From NCBI RefSeq assembly GCF_000350225.1, contig NW_005179014.1:48881-112880 (forward strand): a stretch of 64,000 bases of DNA, written 5' to 3'. Both the position numbers and the translations under genes were made by a program. A model generated the notes under the pieces. The model worked only from the letters and a program-made list of their open reading frames with translations, searched no databases and was not told the origin of the DNA. Below are positions 21,554 through 32,800 of this stretch, in pieces (within the stretch, counting starts at the first letter, position 1; every line of letters starts with the position of its first letter). This DNA comes from Chondrus crispus. Lineage: Eukaryota > Rhodophyta > Florideophyceae > Gigartinales > Gigartinaceae.

Positions 21554-21576
21554 ACATTATATCCAGTATCTGGGTG
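21554..21576. repeat. pogo-1 terminal inverted repeat, right
   Basis: This arm ends CCAGTATCTGGGTG and is followed by TA at 21577-21578. It is the inverted partner of 5496-5518 with two mismatches. Confidence 0.85.
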
Positions 21577-21627
21577 TACAGGGGGGACGCGCAATAGTGC
21601 CGCTTTTGTTACTGCCACACTCGGATT

Positions 21628-21906
21628 AGTGCTGCCACCCCCTCCGAGGCGACGAAACAGCCCCCTTCGGCCGAAGCAGCCAGCCATACCTACGTCGTCG
21701 AGGCCTTGACCGGCTACAAACCGGGAACGGACGGAGTCCCGCTCTTCCGCGTACGGTGGTACGGGTATGCCAACGAACATGACACTTGGGAACCCGCCAA
21801 TTATATCGATTATAATACAGTCGGGCGGTACTGCAAACGCACTCAGCTTCCCGCACCGAACATCGAGTTATGGTCGGCTCCGGATAGTGTGGGGGTGGAC
21901 AACTAA
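21628..21906 (+). pseudogene. Chromodomain-bearing C-terminal tail of a chromovirus pol (Gypsy-C)
   Basis: This frame of about 92 codons ends at a stop at 21904-21906. It contains YVVEALTGYKPG, PLFRVRWYGYANEHDTWEPA and NYID. The pattern of an opening Y/V-x-V-E, a central VRWxGY and a closing DTWEP fits a chromodomain, which binds methylated histone tails. The sequence is clearly different from the Gypsy-A chromodomain, so it is another family. Upstream pol sequence is not present because pogo-1 and older target DNA lie there. Confidence 0.7.
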
Positions 21907-23433
21907 CGCCCCCGCAGACGGCTATTTTTCTCGTCCTCGGGAGTCACCGTACGACGACGGGGCCCCTCACCGTCCGTCAATCATACAGACGACCGGGACT
22001 TCGCGTACGGCCCTTCCATGCCCAGCACTCGGCAAAGTGCGGCCTGCTCGGGTCACTGAATTAACTGCCCTTCAGCTCCAAGCTGCGTGCCATCTACAAG
22101 GGCTAGACCCATCCCCCCAGAGTAAGCCAGCGCCGACCCAAGCGTCGTGTCTACTCAGAGCCGGGCGTCGGCCCTACAGGGGCCTCGCCCTTGTGAGGAC
22201 GCGACCTCGTTTCTGGGACTCCCAATCCCCCTCTCTCGCATTCCCCCAGGGGAAACAGAACGCTCGCTGGGGCGGAGATGGTACGGCCGACAAGACGGTG
22301 TGATCCCGATCTCGATGTCTCGTCCGGACCCCTTCGCCGTCCGACGGATCACCCCGGAGTACGGGAACCGTCGCGTCGTGGGACGTGACGGCTCCCTTCT
22401 CGGGTCCCCAAGCTCCCCGACGACCCTCTGTAGCCGGTTCGCCCCCCTCTGTCGTCCGTATTTCCGCCCCTGCGCGACGCCACGAACGCCTCCCAAGTAC
22501 CAATCCATCCGGAGAGGTGCCACCGGCTCGGGTTGCCAAGAGAAAACCCCCTCGGCCCCTCAGCTTTAAGCTGCGTGCCCCAAGGGGTTGATCTCGTACC
22601 AATGGGAAATGGGAACAATCCCCAGCGTTAGAGCCGCATACAGCCAACACCCCTCCTCCGCCTCACCGATCTCCGGAGCGACCCCACACCGGTGTTCGAG
22701 TCGAATCACGCCCCGTAGCCCCCTCCGCTAGCCGAGGAAGGGGTGCGGTTGACCCGACGAGCTAACCTTCCCCGTCGCTCTACGTGCACCATTCGGCTCC
22801 CCCACGGTCCGCCCTCCACGGGACGTCCAACTGCCCGACTGTCGAGCCCAAGCGGAGAACCCTTCCGCTTACAGCCGTGACGGAGGGAATCCGTCCCTCC
22901 CCTGAACCCGTCACGGACTATCCTTATGCAGAAGGAACGGGCATCTCCGAGGGAGTGTGTTCGACTTCACGGAGGAACCCTCCGCGTCGTACAAGGCGTC
23001 CGTCTCATGTGCCCCACGGCATGTCCCTGCTGACACCCACGAGACAACCCATTGCCGCTCCGCACCGTACGAGGCGCCCGCCTATAGCGATCGATATGAA
23101 AAGGGGCCCCGTTTTACATCTACCGCCACTGCCCTTCTCGGTTGCTACACGCGTGCTACCCGCCACCTCGGGGTACTCCTTTATAAGGACGCACACCCGC
23201 TCTTCCTCCGACTATTCGTAGTCGGCAAGGTCTTCCTCTACCCCCGCCACCGGCGTGGCCGGGGCATCCGAAGGAACCGATCCCGAGTCGGAATCGACCG
23301 GGTCTCCTTCTGTCTCCGTCGCTACGGGAACCGGCGTCACTGTCGGCACAACCCCCACACTCGGGACCTCACCCACCATCCGGGTATCCGTCCGAGACGC
23401 GTAAGAGCCCGCGTCTGCCGCCGCTTTAAGGCG
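21907..23433. other. Gypsy-C spacer
   Basis: These 1.5 kb are GC-rich and C-biased between the chromodomain tail and the antisense ORF. Several overlapping frames are open only because of base composition, and no domain is recognised in them. The position matches the spacer of Gypsy-A1 (10467-13187), but no sequence similarity to it is evident. Confidence 0.5.
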
Positions 23434-25121
23434 TTACACCCCCGCCACAAATTCGGCGTTATGTACTAATTTCGTTAACTCGTCCTCCGAGACGCCCAAC
23501 TCGGCAAACTGCCTACGCCGTGCCGTTGATCCCTCTCTGGGTGACGGCGGCTCGTTGCGAGGCACTTCCATCGGACCTCCCCCGCGCAACGGTACTTCAG
23601 CGGGTGCCGACGCAACCTGGGTCCCTCCCGAGCCAAGACCGCCTTCGAGGGTAGGGGGCTCATCGGTAGCCGTTGTCACCGGCTCTGCCTGGCCGTGCAT
23701 CAGTTTGGGCTGTAGACTTTTAAAAGTCACCGGATCAAACCGGATCCAATTTCCGGACCCCGGCCCTCCGACGTCCTCGCGCCTCCGGGCCATGCGTTCG
23801 CCCGACCCGTACGGTCGTAATGATGTCCTTGACCGTACGGTACGCGCGGCCAATCCACCTTGTCGTGGATTTCTAACAGCGCATGTAGCTGATCGGACAC
23901 CCATGCTCTGCCCAGTACAGTATCCAGGTTCAACTTGCGCAACCATTTAGCGACCATGGTCGGTAACACATATAGTCGTCCATTGACGGATGACCATATG
24001 AACCGTTTCGCAACAATTGCGATCCACTCGCTAAGGACAATCATCCAGAGAGGCGAACGCGGCGAGTCATTGAGACTCAAGCCGAAATACACCAAGCAAG
24101 GTGGAGTCTCCGCAAGGAAGTCCGCAGCGACTTCGCACTGCGAAAACCACTGCGGTATCTGCGGATACCGCTCGTATCGGTATCGTGGCTGGAAGGTCGT
24201 CGGCTCGATCCACTCGTACGCCGCAAAAATTCCAAGGGCGTTTCTCATCCAACGCTCAAACTTGAGCTTTTCGTAATAACCCGGGTTGCTCTCCCGTTCT
24301 ACATACTCCTCGAAGCGCAAGGGGAGAATTGGCTTGTCCCATGACAAGTAGTCAACAGCCGGCTCCTCGATACGCTCCGGCAAGTTGTTCAACACACGCC
24401 TTAAATTGGCGACGTACCCCCGATCCCCCTCAGTGCGGTACGCCCATGTGTCGAAGTTCCACTTGACAGGGATCGGGCGGTTACACGGCGTCCTCGCGAG
24501 CCGGCGCTCCAAAGCCGCCATGTACTTCTGGCTTGGAACCCTCCCATCGCGGCGATACTTCGGCCACACGTGTTCCTCCTCCACCGCGAGGCGGAAGGAA
24601 AAATCACGAGACCATACAGCACGTAAGCTGAGCCCCGCGGGAAGAGCCCCTGTCACGTCCGCATAGGCCCAGATCAGGAAGCTGTCCCGTAAACCGGCCA
24701 CATTTAGGAATGGCTCACGTTCGAACAGTAGCAGGGCGGTCCCCAGCGTCCTACCCCGCAACTCGCGTGGTGCTGGCCATTCGTTCCAGCCCTCGTCTCC
24801 TGTCCTCTCCGGTTCTCCATACTGATTATGAAATTGTTCCATCGCTCGTCTTACTGGGCACCGAACCGCGTCTCCCCGTTGACCAAAGACTCGCTGATCG
24901 CCCGCTGTAGCGGCGTCGTGGAAACCGAGGCGGTACACAAGGGGAAGGAAGGGGCTCGAGGAAGATAGGAAAAGAGGAATTGGAAACGACAGGGAAGCTC
25001 CCGATCTGGGTCCGTTTGGAACTTCAAGCCCGCCGCAAAAAAGGAAGAAAGGGGCTAACGGACCGACTTCTCGTCGCTCGCTAGTCCACCTCGTCGCACA
25101 CGTCCCCTCTCTTCCTACCAC
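23434..25121 (-). pseudogene. Antisense ORF of Gypsy-C, distant relative of the Gypsy-A aORF
   Basis: The main open frame is 464 codons. The most natural start is ATG at 24842 (MEQFHNQYGEPERTG), because sequence upstream is low-complexity. Similarity to the Gypsy-A aORF is weak but ordered. AGLSLRAVWSRDF matches GITLAELLSRD near the start of the core. Later YFGLSLNDSPRSPL, SEWIAIVAKRF and NGRLYVLPTM parallel HFGYACADPDHP, REWAWALGNAF and NRRVFVQPTG, with similar spacing. The C-terminal tail is Pro/Gly/Glu-rich, and no clear coiled coil is seen. The ORF lies downstream of a chromodomain and on the opposite strand, as in Gypsy-A. It is broken, with about one break. Function unknown. Confidence 0.55.
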
Positions 25122-25787
25122 GATCGCCCCGTCAGCGCTGCAACCTCACTTGGCGGATATTTCTACCCTATACACACACAGAGACGCGTGTTTTTCTAAG
25201 AAGCGGGATCTGAAGTGCACTGTACTCGGTACCGGGACAGCTGTTCTATTCTCGCCAAAATCGCGCACACCGTCACCACGGGTACACGTGGGCCCCCTGT
25301 CTCTCGGCCGGACCATACCAGTGGACACATGTGATACCTCTGCCACCTGTCGGGCCTATGGGGGCTTTTAATTGCTCCCCTCGGGGCTACACCCGATATA
25401 TTCTAGTTATTCTAATTTACAGTATAATTTAGCTTCGCCATGACGGCGACGGGGACTATATAGTCCACCCGATAATCAAAGTAAAGAGGCACGAAGTCTC
25501 GGGTCTTCTACCTTGGTTTCTGGATTCTAGATCGCAGCCTCGACTCGGTACTGGCTCGCCCATACCGACCGAGCCATCTACACCCCTAGAATCCCAACTG
25601 CCTTCCCGGCGCTCGTCGACCCACCCGCGCGAGCCCTACGTTAACTGTTGTGCTGTCCGCTCCGTTAATTCTGTTTTTCCTTTAATTCTTCCTCTTTATT
25701 GCTGACTCTAGTTCTACTTTTCTACTGCGCAAGCCGCGCCCGGATCCCGGTTCCGGTCATCCACCAGGTGGTCTCTCGTTATCCCCT
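25122..25787. other. Non-coding stretch, possible LTR of Gypsy-C
   Basis: No gene is visible. The stretch holds a perfect 14-bp palindrome around a TATA core (GGACTATATAGTCC, 25453-25466) and T/C-rich sequence. If Gypsy-C is built like Gypsy-A its 3' LTR should lie here, but no second copy exists in the window to prove boundaries and no target duplication was found. Confidence 0.35.
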
Positions 25788-26405
25788 TTACGCGTCCGAA
25801 CGCGCGTCGCTCTGCCTACAGCCCGCCACACGTTTCTGTAGTGCACGACAAAGGGCGCCAGCTCGGTAGGTACTGCGTACAGTGACGTCACACGCTGTGG
25901 GACGGTTAGGATGGGAACCGGCAGGAGGCGGAGCAGATTGTACCAAGATGTCAGTTGGGTGGTGAGTCGTGCCATGGATCAGGAACCGAACTTCCAGGTC
26001 GTATCTCAGGCCAGCCGCGCAGAAAGCATAGCGCGTGAGTGTGTTTCGCACAGCTTTATGACGGTGCACAGCCCCAAAACCATGCTTGCATATCGATGCG
26101 TGATCTCCACAGGCATCTATGGGTCGGCCACAATGAGAACAAATTAGCGGAGTGATACAGTTCTCAAAAACAGGAGAGTCAAGACGGCGGCGAAGCATGG
26201 AGGACCACATGGTAGTGCAGACGCGAGAAGGAAGGGAGGGAAGAGCGCACAGGAAGGCAGCGGCACCGGGAGCGCATAGGGAGTTGTACCCTTCTGGCAG
26301 GCTCAATTTTAGATATGGCTTAATAATGGACATCTCACATGTGGTGCTGCCAGTCACTGTAGCAACGCAACTTGTCAAACTTGCACTGGTTGAGAAATGC
26401 AACAC
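25788..26405 (-). pseudogene. LINE fragment: C-terminal region of a non-LTR retrotransposon ORF
   Basis: About 205 codons resemble the tail downstream of reverse transcriptase in a widespread family of protist and invertebrate LINE-like ORFs. The tail has a Cys/His cluster (CSHCGRPIDACGDHASICKHG) followed by HRHKAVRNTL. Then comes a PTDILVQ ... PTACDVTV block resembling the D and D-x-T of a restriction-like (PD-(D/E)XK) endonuclease. Upstream, SLCAPGAAAFLCALPS fits the linker of this family. Reverse transcriptase itself is absent. The fragment stops close to the left end of pogo-2, and no continuation with RT motifs was seen beyond it. Assignment rests on motif spacing only. Confidence 0.55.
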
Positions 26406-26410
26406 AACTA

Positions 26411-28535
26411 ATCACACCGCTTCACTTCTCATTTGAATGATCTACCATATCACACTCTTGATAACTTTAAGTGTCTGCATAGCCCGCCCTTTTTACTACG
26501 TCCATCTCAGGACTGCAAAATACAAACAAATGCCGCCATCTATGCGAAAGGAAACCCTGCAGATCACTAAGGAAGCCAAAAGAAAAGATGAAAACGTTAA
26601 CGCGAGACTCGAAGCTGTCAAACAACTCAACTAAAAATGGCCTATTAGCAAAGTGACCGAAATGGCCGGCCTCAAAAAGTCGCTTGTAGGCAATCTTTGC
26701 CTGACTTTAAAAAGGCTTGGCATAGATGCCACGCTCCAGGCAGTGCAGCGAGAAATTGTTGGTCGTGGTAGACCTACAGTGTTAACTTATACAGAAGAAA
26801 TGATGGTTTGCGAGCGGCTCATTACTGCAGCAAAGAAAGGCTTTGCTGTTGACAATGCTGGACTGACGTAGTTGATGGCACATATTGCCACAGATGGCCG
26901 TCAAAGATGGCGAAAATAATCGCCTAGTGACGATGTTATTTGCTCGTTCTGGGCCCAGAACAGGGAGGTATGTCTTCGAAACACAGAAGACAAGGGAAGT
27001 GTGAAACTACGAGGGGAGAGTTTCGAGCATGTGCAGACCTTTTTCGACGAAATACAAAAATAAAAAGTCGTCATCCCGGTATCTTGTCTGATCCGGACAG
27101 AGTCTGGAACATGGACGAGTTGGCAGTTGAACATGCATTTGGTCGTAAGACGAAGAGCTATGCTGACAGCGGGTCTCATCATAGAGGCTCAGTTATCTCC
27201 AAGTCATCCTCAGGAAACGGAAAACATGTCACCTCTTTGATAGTGGCATCTGCATTAGGCCGCGAAGCTCCACCCTTTGTTTTCGTTGCTGGAAAGAAAG
27301 TGATGGCTCAGTGGCTGGAGCCCATAAATGTACGATCCCAAAGCTGCCTAGCAGAGCTTACGCGTACCGACCTCACGTTTCTGACGCATCAAGAGTGGTT
27401 TCCACGAGATGGAGTGATACAGTGCAGTGAAAATGGATCAAGTGAGCAGGAGAACATACCTAATTTTATTGAGCACTTCAATAGATTTGTCAGAACTTTC
27501 GGTCCGCAAGACGTGCCCATTCTTCTAATACTTGATAGACATAGCTCTCGTGGGGGGTTTATGTGGTTGGAACTATGTCAAAAGTACAATATCGAAGTTT
27601 TGCAGGCTCTTGCCAATACGTCCCACTTCTTGCAGCCATGCGATCAAGCCATTAATAAGTCTTTTAAAAACGCCATACGCACTGCAAGAGACCAAATATG
27701 CTATACGATGGTATGAGATACAAAGACGGTGCAATTCAAACTGATGTGGGCAATTGTCGGGCATGAAAAAATTTCCAATGGATGACATCCGCAAATCATT
27801 CCTTGAGACAGGAATATTCCCTTTCAACACAGCGTTTGCGGATCGTTTCAAAAGTAAGGGTCACAGCATCACAGAGAAAGCACTGAATTACAAGCGTGGA
27901 ATAGAGAAATGTGGGCCTGCTTCATGCATCAGCAGCGTGAAAAGGCGAAAAGCGGATACAGAAACATATGCAGATTTGAGCCGCATATTAGAGCAAGAGA
28001 GCGACAAAACACGGGCGCTACAGAAGGTTGAGGAACGCTTGGCAGATGCGAGAACAGTTAGTCAAATACTGTCCGATGTTGGAAAGCCTGAAGTCATAAC
28101 TGGTGCTGGATGTGGTACTAAACGGATCTCTCTAGATTGCGGAGCTCCCGCAACTTGTTTGACGGTTGGTCAGTTGATCAAATACCGCCGTGACAAAGAG
28201 CGTCAAAAAGCAGACGAGAAGGTGGAAAGAGAAAGAGCAAAAGGCGGCCAAGGTTTCACATCGGTCTCGTGCAGCTGCATTGCGAGACTAAAAGAGGAAC
28301 GAGCTCGCGGCGGCAAGACAGCTCAAGCAAAGGCACAAAGCTGAGATGAAAGTGGCCTCTGCTGCTTTGTTATCGCTGAGTAGGGCACAGCACAGACCTG
28401 AAAGGCGAGGATCAACGAAAAGTGCAAGGATAGTCCGTGGCATCATCATCGGTGTGCTGCAACGGGTCATGAAGTAATCAAAAGGATGTGTCCAAAATTA
28501 GGCCACTTTCGTTTTTAGGGCTCAGACGGTGTGGA
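26411..28535 (+). mobile_element. pogo-2: second pogo/Jerky-like DNA transposon, degenerate
   Basis: This element of about 2.1 kb, almost the same length as pogo-1, encodes a decayed DDE_1 transposase on the plus strand. Candidate ends are ATCACACCG after TA at 26409-26410, and CGGTGTGGA before TA at 28536-28537. These are imperfect inverted ends with TA on each side. The inverted match is short and imperfect, so the exact boundaries are tentative. It is a different family from pogo-1. Confidence 0.6.
26530..28344 (+). pseudogene. pogo-2 transposase pseudogene
   Basis: The N-terminal helix-turn-helix (PISKVTEMAGLKKSLVGN) resembles the pogo/CENP-B DNA-binding domain. The catalytic core shows VWNMDELAVEHAF (about 27105), ILLILDRHSSRGG (about 27525) and FLQPCDQAINKSF (about 27635), with the three acidic residues of a DDD transposase. 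After it, MDDIRKSFLETGIFPFN (27780 on) is the usual C-terminal continuation. A Lys/Glu-rich coil follows. It is disabled by in-frame stops (for example TAA at 26632-26634 and TAG at 26869-26871) and by frame changes near 26930 and 27716-27754, so it cannot be active. Confidence 0.8.
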
Positions 28536-28537
28536 TA

Positions 28538-29389
28538 ATTTTGTGGAGACCAATTTCCTCGTAGTAGTTGTTGTAAGTGTAGTTCAATTCACCACTAGGG
28601 CGTCCGGGACCCTCTGTCCCTGAGCCTGCGGACGGGTAGTAGCTCGGTATACGAGATCTGTCACAACTCGCACCCGCGGGATTGGTAGAGCGTAGGTTGG
28701 CGGTGAACTGTAAACACCGATATCGAAGCAGGAAGGCCGGTAGAGGAAAAAGGCACAACGAGAAAGTAAAAGAGGCACAAGAGGGACGTTTAGCAAAGGA
28801 AGAAGCTGGGAGAGGGGCGTCAGGCTTAGCTACTAGAGTAGAGTACCCCGTAGTAGTGCTTGACCACCATCTGCTTACCCTTTTCTGTATCGCCTTCCGG
28901 CATCAGACGTATATGGGCCGAGTGCCGTCGGATATTAAAGGCGTAATTAATAATTAATAATCATTAAAATTGCCACTTGGCATTAGACGCTAATTAGCGT
29001 AGAAACTCGTGACCGCCACGTATGTATACGTGTCATACGCGTATCCTACACGTGTGTATACGTGGGGTGCACGTATTGTACACGTGTGGTACTATCCAAA
29101 GTGTACTTGTGTACTTTGGATGAGTACACGTGTAGGCGCGCGCTCCTGCGCACAGATGCAAATCCAAAAAATTACCGGAAAATGAAATACCGCGTTGCAC
29201 CACAGTATGCCATTCAGAGGCTCTGAGACTGAACTTTACAGTGTTGTGATTGGCTGAGAGCCGGTTGTGGCCTTGTGATGAGGCTGTTGGATCAAACATG
29301 TAAAGAGGGGCTTACATGTCCAGACTTGACCCTGCCAAGAGGGTAGCGCGCACGACGGCGGACGGACATCGAGCTGTAATGAGAGGGTA
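28538..29389. other. Intergenic stretch with ACACGTGT palindrome cluster
   Basis: No gene is recognised. A/T-rich sequence (about 28935-28975) precedes a cluster of three ACACGTGT palindromes at 29048-29055, 29080-29087 and 29126-29133. A hairpin with ATCCAAAGT and ACTTTGGAT arms lies at about 29093-29120. The same word cluster marks the U3 end of Gypsy-A LTRs, so this may be a diverged LTR remnant, but terminal motifs are missing. Confidence 0.4.
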
Positions 29390-29394
29390 GACGG

Positions 29395-29503
29395 TGTCAT
29401 TACGCTACTGTAAGCACAAGGCATACAGTTCTAGAAAGGATATAGATTGCGAGTTAACGACGCCGAAGGCCAAGAGGTATCTTGGTCAGTTATCGCAATC
29501 ACA
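29395..29503 (+). repeat. Copia-B 5' LTR (109 bp)
   Basis: It starts TGTCATTACGCTACTG and ends AATCACA. The right end is set by the primer-binding site beginning at 29504 and by the repeat partner at 34170-34278. The internal GGCCAAGA...TCTTGGTCAG can pair as a small stem. Confidence 0.85.
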
Positions 29504-29517
29504 GGTTATGGGCCCTC
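29504..29517 (+). other. Copia-B primer-binding site, anticodon-loop type
   Basis: GGTTATGGGCCC directly follows the LTR. Its complement GGGCCCATAACC is the strongly conserved anticodon stem-loop (CAT anticodon) of eukaryotic initiator tRNA-Met. Drosophila copia is known to prime from a cleaved half of this tRNA at the same region. The same strategy is inferred here. Confidence 0.75.
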
Positions 29518-29822
29518 TCTAACCTCACGGTCACCACTGCCAACGATCACAACCTTTCAACTGCGTATTAGAGCGTAGCTCTACGCATACCCCCACCCTG
29601 CGTCGGAGCAAAGCTCAGGGGTAACGAGTTGAGCGTGGCTCCTCCAGACAGTTGAGCATCGCTCCTCCAAGAGAACTCAAGATCCTCACCGCACCAAACT
29701 CCGGCACCAACGTGTCATTCCCAAAAACCCCGCGATCCCGTCGTAGTCACTATCGACAAACGGCGGAGATCTGGCAGGCGTTATACGCACAAACCAAGCT
29801 TGCCCACTGAGAAGAACACGAC

Positions 29823-32800
29823 ATGTCCACACCACCGCCCGGTGGCAATCCACCGGCACCACCACCGGCTCCACCGTTCACAGTAACAGCCCTCCCCAAC
29901 TGGAAAATAACCGAAGAGCTTCCCGAGCTCACGGAGCACAACTACCCGCAGTGGCACGCAACGCTCATCGACATATTGACGATGCATGATCTGGCCGACA
30001 TCCTTGATCTCTTGTTTATCGCACCACCAACCCAACACGATTTCTACGCCAAGGCTATGGCAAGCTGCCGTTGTGTCATAGCAAAAAGTATCCCACAGGA
30101 AATTAAAAACCAGTTGCCCGCAACCATCTACAGTGAAGCCCCCCACAGCCTCGTATCATTCCTCAAGGATTTGCTCCAGTGTGATACTGCCGACAATCAT
30201 GCTATTTTGGAACAGGAGGCGAAACAGACCGTCTTTGAGGATGCAATGACGATCAAAGATTACGTCACAAAACACAGATCACTACGAGCGCGCATGCAAA
30301 ACTCAAACTACCCCCAAAATCTCCGACGAAGTCACAACGGTTCGTTTTATGGTTGAAGGACTACGCCCCAATGCTCTATTCAGCGATCTCATAAGGGCAT
30401 TCAAGGCCAATGGAATACCGCAGAAAATAACAGAATTTCAACGCCGCCTCGACGATGTCGAGGAAGACAATAGAAGGTCAGACACACCCTCCCAGACACA
30501 CCCTCCCAACGATTCCCGCAAACCACCCAGGCCGGGACACACACCGGTCCCGGTGATAACCGCGGACGAGGCTGCCTCTGTTCCCGTTGAGTATATCAAC
30601 GCGGGCGTGACCGTGGGCGTTGGGGGCAGCCCCGTCCCACCCCCCTTGCTCAGCAATTGCACGATTTGGCGAACCTCAATCACCTCGTATCCACAATTGG
30701 GCACACCCAGACGAGAGGAGGATCGTCGACACACCGTCGCCCTAGTAGACGCCAGGCGGCCGCACACCGAGCACAGACTACCAACAGCCCCGATCAAACC
30801 ACACAGCCAATCACACTTGACTTGGCCACACTCCAAGGCCTTGAGGCTGCAGCTGCAGAAGGCGCCGACGATCATAACAGCGACGACGGTGGCGATACCC
30901 GTAAGTTCATCCTTGACTCCGGCGCACATCCATCACACGTGAGCATTCCTCTGCCCGGCATGAGCCCTCTCGCACACCCACTGCAACTCATATCGCAACC
31001 GCCTCCTCCACTGGAGCAACACACACTGGTATTACACAGATCACGACGAGTAACGGAGCTACACTACGACTCCCAGCTATTGTGCATCCCCAAACCCGCC
31101 CCAACCTTCTCTCAGTACACTCCATAGCCAACGAGTATGGTCACGTAATATTCTCCAAGACAACAGCTACTATCTTACATACGATATCCAAACGCCCGGC
31201 CGTTATCGAGACGGCTATATGGAAACGAGGCCAGTATGTACTGCAGACTTCTCCGACCAGCAATGCACAATCTGCACGCAGTATTCCTTACACTCGTCAC
31301 AAATTGCGCAAGCCGAAGGCAATTAGCACTACCATCACCCATGAACATGGTAAAAGTAACACCACGGATCCTATACATCGTAACACCATCGCAAATTCGC
31401 CTACGAAGGCGACAGCCAAGACACGGATGCAAGATATCCAACCCCCCCACAAACAAGCCTTACCCGACCATGCCTTCCACGTGTGGCACCTCATCTTCAA
31501 CCACGTCAGCCTGCGCACGATTCAGGACATGGCAAGGAAAGAGCTTATACCCCTCCCCCCAACTCTGAAGAGCACACCACCCAAGCTAACTTGCTCCGGT
31601 TGTGCCAACGGCAAACTGCGACCTCAACCACATAAAAAGACAACCCACCGATATGCAGTCGCGGTATCCCTGTCCTCGGATGTGTGCGGCCCCATAACTC
31701 CGAGCTCTACTCATGGTAATGCTTACTTTATGACTTTCATAGACACCAAGTCAAAGTACACCATCCTTTATGTCATGCCTTCGCGGAAAAATATTCTACA
31801 ACACATTGTCTCCACAGTCAAAATCATCAAAAGAAGCCATGGACAAGCCCCGCAAATTTTTACAACCGACAACGCTGGGGAGTATATGTCTAAGGCCGCA
31901 ACACAGTTTTACCAAGCCGAGGGTATCACGCTCAAGCCAAGCACACCGTACTCACCACAGGAAAATGGCATAGCCGAGAGGATTAAAAGCACAGTAATGA
32001 CAGCCGCTCGCGCCGCTCTCTATCACAGTAGGCTTCCACCCGTTTTTTGGGAGGACGCAGTTGGCGATGTTTGTTTCAAATACAACCTTACTATGCACCA
32101 CACATCTAAACAACTGCCATTCACAGGATGGTATTGTGAAGCTCCAAATATCACCAAACTACATACATTTGGGCAGATGGGCCACATTCCAATACTACGA
32201 AGAAAAACAAAGCTCCAATCCCGCGCCTCTGCAGCGCGTCACATGTACGGAGTAGACACTTCTCACGTTGTGGTCAGAGTCATACCAAGCGGCGAATACA
32301 AACGAATCCGTGTTATCGACTTTACACCTTACTACCCCGCACCGATCCCGTCCACACACAAACGAATGATTTCAAATGCCATATCCCACACCCAGATCCG
32401 ACACACATCACGGCCACGACCCCACCTCCACGATCACGAAAACAGGCACAGCGGTACCCCGATGCCACACAGTGGGGGGCCGCGCACGACCTTGAGCTCA
32501 GCAAACTGGATGATGCCGGAGCCATACAATGGCTTTCACCGGCGCAAATACCAACGAAGGCTAAAATGATCCCGCTCACCATGACCTATCGATGTAAAAG
32601 GGATCCCAACCGCGCTGTAAACGAGCATAAAGCCCGATGCTCCGTGCGAGGGGATCTCATGAAGCCACATGTGCATTTCAACTCTGCACACAAGGCGTCT
32701 CACATGGCGGATAAATCCAGCTTCAGGTTACTATTGGCCCTCAACGCTGCCGGTAACCTCAAATGTGAACACTTCTACATTACATCAGCATACATTCACG

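Larger units (their letters stand above)
5496..21576 (-). mobile_element. pogo-1: pogo/Tigger-like DNA transposon, split by Gypsy-A1
   Basis: The terminal inverted repeats are 23 bp (5496-5518 and 21554-21576), start CACCCAG and have two mismatches. They are bounded by a TA dinucleotide at 5494-5495 and 21577-21578, the target duplication of the Tc1/mariner-pogo superfamily. Without the inserted Gypsy-A1 and its extra GTGTA the element is about 2.15 kb and encodes one DDE_1-type transposase on the minus strand. The termini lie in AT-rich sequence with repeated TTAACATTA and ATTAACATT motifs. Presence of both TIRs suggests it was a complete copy when Gypsy-A1 landed. Confidence 0.85.
21577..25787 (+). 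mobile_element. Gypsy-C: partial chromovirus relic with antisense ORF
   Basis: Immediately right of pogo-1 lies the end of a pol-like frame with a chromodomain (21628-21906). A 1.5-kb non-coding spacer follows, and then a long ORF on the opposite strand (23434-25121). This is the same order as pol, spacer and antisense ORF in Gypsy-A, so the stretch is read as the 3' part of a different chromovirus on the plus strand. No matching 5' part or second LTR was found. Its right boundary is uncertain; an 18-nt purine run (25037-25054) is one candidate polypurine tract. It is partial, broken and of unknown age. Confidence 0.55.

Noticed and set aside
22155-22650. Open frames on both strands in the Gypsy-C spacer
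   Set aside because: No domain, C-rich composition, and several mutually exclusive frames of similar length.
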